From assembly GCA_964608025.1 (NCBI GenBank), contig CAZSLO010000006.1:1-64000 (forward strand): a DNA stretch of 64,000 nucleotides. The letters run 5' to 3'. The notes under the pieces are model-generated. The model was not told the origin of the DNA. It saw only the letters and a list, made by a program, of their open reading frames with translations, and searched no databases. A program made the position numbers and the translations under genes. This DNA comes from CAZSLO01 sp964608025 (GTDB lineage Bacteria; Chloroflexota; Dehalococcoidia; Lucifugimonadales; CAJWER01). Shown in pieces: positions 62,045 through 64,000 of the stretch; position 1 is the stretch's first letter; every line of letters starts with the position of its first letter.

Positions 62045-63205
62045 GTGTGGAAGCTGATTCGACGCGTTTTGGTAAGTGTTCTGGCTTTGCCCATTGCCCT
62101 AGCAATCCGTGTTCTGCGCCCAATCATCGTAGTCCGTATCGGCGGTTTGAGAAGTTCTAGAATAGGACCGTTCGCAAGTAGGACTGAATTATATCTGTGC
62201 CAAAGTGACGCAGGCATCCACGATGGCCGGATATTCGATATCTTCTTCCACTCTCTACCTCCTTCGAATCAACAGCTTAAGAGAATGTGGGACCGATCGT
62301 TGCACGTATGGCAATTCTCTAGGATAGTAGATCGAGTCAGTAGGGCCCTTCCGGGTGCATCTGCTCACACCATGCCGACGCTACCGCTCAGGGACACGAA
62401 AGGCTACTTGGCAAAATATCCACCACACCTTACTTTCACACCTGAAGAGGAGTCACGAGGGCAGTCAGAGCTATTGCAAATAGGAGTGCTTCCTAGGACC
62501 CAATTTGTGTGCTTCCTTGCGCGAGACTCCGCATACTTGGATGCAACGTATCCTCAAGGCAAATGGAGCTATCATACCTATCGAGATTCTAATATCGATG
62601 ACTATCTTCCCGCGATGCAAAAATTGGAAGAGTGCGGCTATTTCGTCCTACGGATGGGAGCAGTCGTAAGTAAACCACTCCCCTCTCGCAGTTCAGGGGT
62701 GATAGACTACGCTTCTGATCACCGAAGCGACTTCATGGACATTTACCTGAGTGCCAAGTGCAGATTCTTTCTTACTTCTGGTGCTGGAATTGACACCGTG
62801 GCGCGGATTTTCCGAAGACCGGTGGCGGGTGTAAACGCCATTCCACTCGAATATATCTCAACATGGGGACCCCACGATCTGACGATTCCTATGAAGCTGT
62901 GGATTACCGAAGAAAAGAGGTTCATGAATTTCCGTGAAATACTAGATTCCGGCGTAGGCAGATTCATGAAACAGGAACAGTACGATCATCTCGGATTAGA
63001 GCCCGTGCACAACACTCCCGAAGAAATACAGTCTCTTGCCATCGAAATGGACGAAAGACTGAATGGCACATGGATCACTACGGAAGAGGACGAAATGTTG
63101 CAAAAGCGCTTCTGGTCGCTATTCCAAACCAGCGAACTGAACGGCGTGTTTCTCTCGCGTATTGGTACGGAATTTCTTAAACAAAATCAGGATCTGCTGG
63201 ACTGA
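62045..63205 (+). CDS. TIGR04372-like glycosyltransferase-family protein
   Basis: A 386-residue protein resembling the TIGR04372 putative glycosyltransferases of surface-glycan loci. Characteristic stretches are VCFLARDSAYLD, YRDSNIDDYLPAMQKLEECGYFVLRMGAVVSKPL, DIYLSAKCRFFLTSGAGIDTVARIF and PVAGVNAIPLE. The basic, hydrophobic N-terminus (VWKLIRRVLVSVLALPIALA) may be a membrane anchor. It starts at GTG 62045, 97 nt after the sulfotransferase-like gene. The acceptor and donor are unknown. Confidence 0.72.
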   Translation: MWKLIRRVLVSVLALPIALAIRVLRPIIVVRIGGLRSSRIGPFASRTELYLCQSDAGIHDGRIFDIFFHSLPPSNQQLKRMWDRSLHVWQFSRIVDRVSRALPGASAHTMPTLPLRDTKGYLAKYPPHLTFTPEEESRGQSELLQIGVLPRTQFVCFLARDSAYLDATYPQGKWSYHTYRDSNIDDYLPAMQKLEECGYFVLRMGAVVSKPLPSRSSGVIDYASDHRSDFMDIYLSAKCRFFLTSGAGIDTVARIFRRPVAGVNAIPLEYISTWGPHDLTIPMKLWITEEKRFMNFREILDSGVGRFMKQEQYDHLGLEPVHNTPEEIQSLAIEMDERLNGTWITTEEDEMLQKRFWSLFQTSELNGVFLSRIGTEFLKQNQDLLD

Positions 63206-63215
63206 CATCTGGGTC

Positions 63216-64000
63216 ATGAATCATATTGAAATAGCTGGCAAGTCAATCGGCAACGGCCATCCATGCTTCGTAATCGCTGAAGCAGGAGTTAATCACAACG
63301 GTGATGTGGCCCTAGCAAAACGGCTTATCGATGTTGCCGTGGCCTCGGGAGCGGACGCCGTAAAGTTTCAAACATTCAACTCTGAGATGCTAGTTGCTCC
63401 AACTGCACCCAAAGCAGAATATCAAATAGACTCGAAGCTCGATACGGAGTCCCAGAAAGACATGCTTCGAAACCTAGAGCTATCTAATGAAGACTTTGCA
63501 AGCTTGGAGACCTATGCTCGGGAGAGTGGGGTTATTTTTTTGTCAACACCTTTTGATCACGGTAGCGTGGACCTATTGGACAAGTTAGGTGTGCCTGCAT
63601 TCAAGATAGGATCCGGCGAGGTTGGTAATATCCCTCTCATTAAACACATTTCATCTAAAGGCAAACCAGTTATCTTATCTACAGGAATGTCTTACTTGAA
63701 TGAGGTTGCTCGTGCGGTCTCGGCGTTCAGAGACTCAGGAAACCACAATCTTGTACTCCTACACTGTGTTTCAGCATATCCAACCCAACCAAATGACGTA
63801 AATCTCAAGGCGATGGAAACCTTGGAACAGGCCTTTGAAGTACCTATAGGTTTTTCTGATCACACTCAGGGCCTAGAAGTACCATTTGCGGCAGTCGCCA
63901 TGGGTGCCAAAGTAATAGAGAAACATTTCACGCTTGATAGAAACATGACAGGCCCTGACCATAAGGCATCTCTAGAACCCGATATGCTTAGAAGAATGGT
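63216..64000 (+). CDS. neuB: NeuB-type nonulosonic acid synthase, cut off by the window edge
   Basis: The visible 261 codons encode a canonical NeuB barrel: CFVIAEAGVNHNGDVALAKR, DAVKFQTFNSEMLV, VIFLSTPFDHGSVDLL, FKIGSGEVGNIPLI, VILSTGMSYLNEV, LLHCVSAYPT and GFSDHTQGLEVP. It condenses PEP with a hexosamine-derived aldose to give a sialic-acid-like sugar. It is closer to classical NeuB than the copy at 22426. ATG 63216 lies 11 nt after the previous stop. Because the 3' part is missing, the SAF domain cannot be judged. Confidence 0.9.
   Translation, partial: MNHIEIAGKSIGNGHPCFVIAEAGVNHNGDVALAKRLIDVAVASGADAVKFQTFNSEMLVAPTAPKAEYQIDSKLDTESQKDMLRNLELSNEDFASLETYARESGVIFLSTPFDHGSVDLLDKLGVPAFKIGSGEVGNIPLIKHISSKGKPVILSTGMSYLNEVARAVSAFRDSGNHNLVLLHCVSAYPTQPNDVNLKAMETLEQAFEVPIGFSDHTQGLEVPFAAVAMGAKVIEKHFTLDRNMTGPDHKASLEPDMLRRM

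Noticed and set aside
1..64000. CRISPR arrays, insertion sequences, integrases, phage genes or toxin-antitoxin pairs
   Set aside because: I saw no regularly spaced repeats, transposase or integrase motifs, or att-like direct repeats on either strand, including at the edges of the GC-rich cassette.

Overview
The window looks like a chromosomal segment of an uncultured, probably marine or other aquatic bacterium. The best guess is a Chloroflexota lineage of SAR202 / Dehalococcoidia type. This rests on moderate G+C, very frequent TTG and GTG starts with GGAGG ribosome binding sites, many paralogous Gfo/Idh/MocA oxidoreductases and xylose-isomerase-like barrels, Thr-Pro-rich linkers on exported proteins, a GYD-domain protein and a tRNA without an encoded CCA. 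No marker gene settles the phylum, so this is an inference.

Positions 1-20.8 kb hold housekeeping and catabolic genes. A cut-off HesB/IscA-type carrier is followed by a carbohydrate module: three Gfo/Idh/MocA dehydrogenases, a sugar-phosphate isomerase, a zinc-type alcohol dehydrogenase, two DUF6807 proteins and a ROK kinase. Next come a HEAT-repeat protein, nth, argC, a membrane-anchored protein, tRNA-Glu(TTC), an exported three-CARDB metalloprotease, a thiG-thiE-thiS operon, a Nudix hydrolase, a GYD protein, a cupredoxin lipoprotein and an amidohydrolase remnant.

From 20.9 kb to the right edge nearly every gene lies on the + strand, with 1-11 nt overlaps or short gaps: a surface-glycan locus of at least 43 kb. 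It opens with a winged-helix/Rossmann regulator and a NusG paralogue with a basic RG-rich tail, then a hairpin-bearing leader. Module 1 (22.4-31.1 kb) has a SAF-less NeuB-like synthase, VOC protein, SpsF-type cytidylyltransferase, HAD phosphatase, class IV aminotransferase, isomerase, two SDRs and a SIS isomerase. It ends in an unusual pyruvate-kinase / ATP-sulfurylase-like fusion. Positions 31.15-34.28 kb are a GC-rich foreign-looking cassette (methyltransferase and glycosyltransferase-like gene) carrying two gene scars whose intact homologues lie on either side. Module 2 (34.3-43.8 kb) has an ABC flippase, two epimerases, a domain-swapped HldE-like enzyme, a GmhA-like isomerase, phosphatase and kinase genes and a split transketolase, which together suggest an NDP-heptose. 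Module 3 (44-54 kb) has an SMR protein, a polyprenyl-phosphate glycosyltransferase, rmlA, rmlB, a half-size hexose 2,3-dehydratase and a DegT aminotransferase, suggesting a dTDP-2-deoxy-3-aminosugar, plus further transferases. Module 4 (54.4-63.2 kb) has a reductase, Gfo/Idh/MocA oxidase, second DegT enzyme, formyltransferase, carbamoyltransferase, sulfotransferase-like protein and TIGR04372-like protein. A second, canonical neuB runs off the right edge.

One gene, the alcohol dehydrogenase at 52,591-53,631, is interrupted by a T-run plus a near match to the Illumina P5 adapter. I read this as an assembly artefact rather than a pseudogene.
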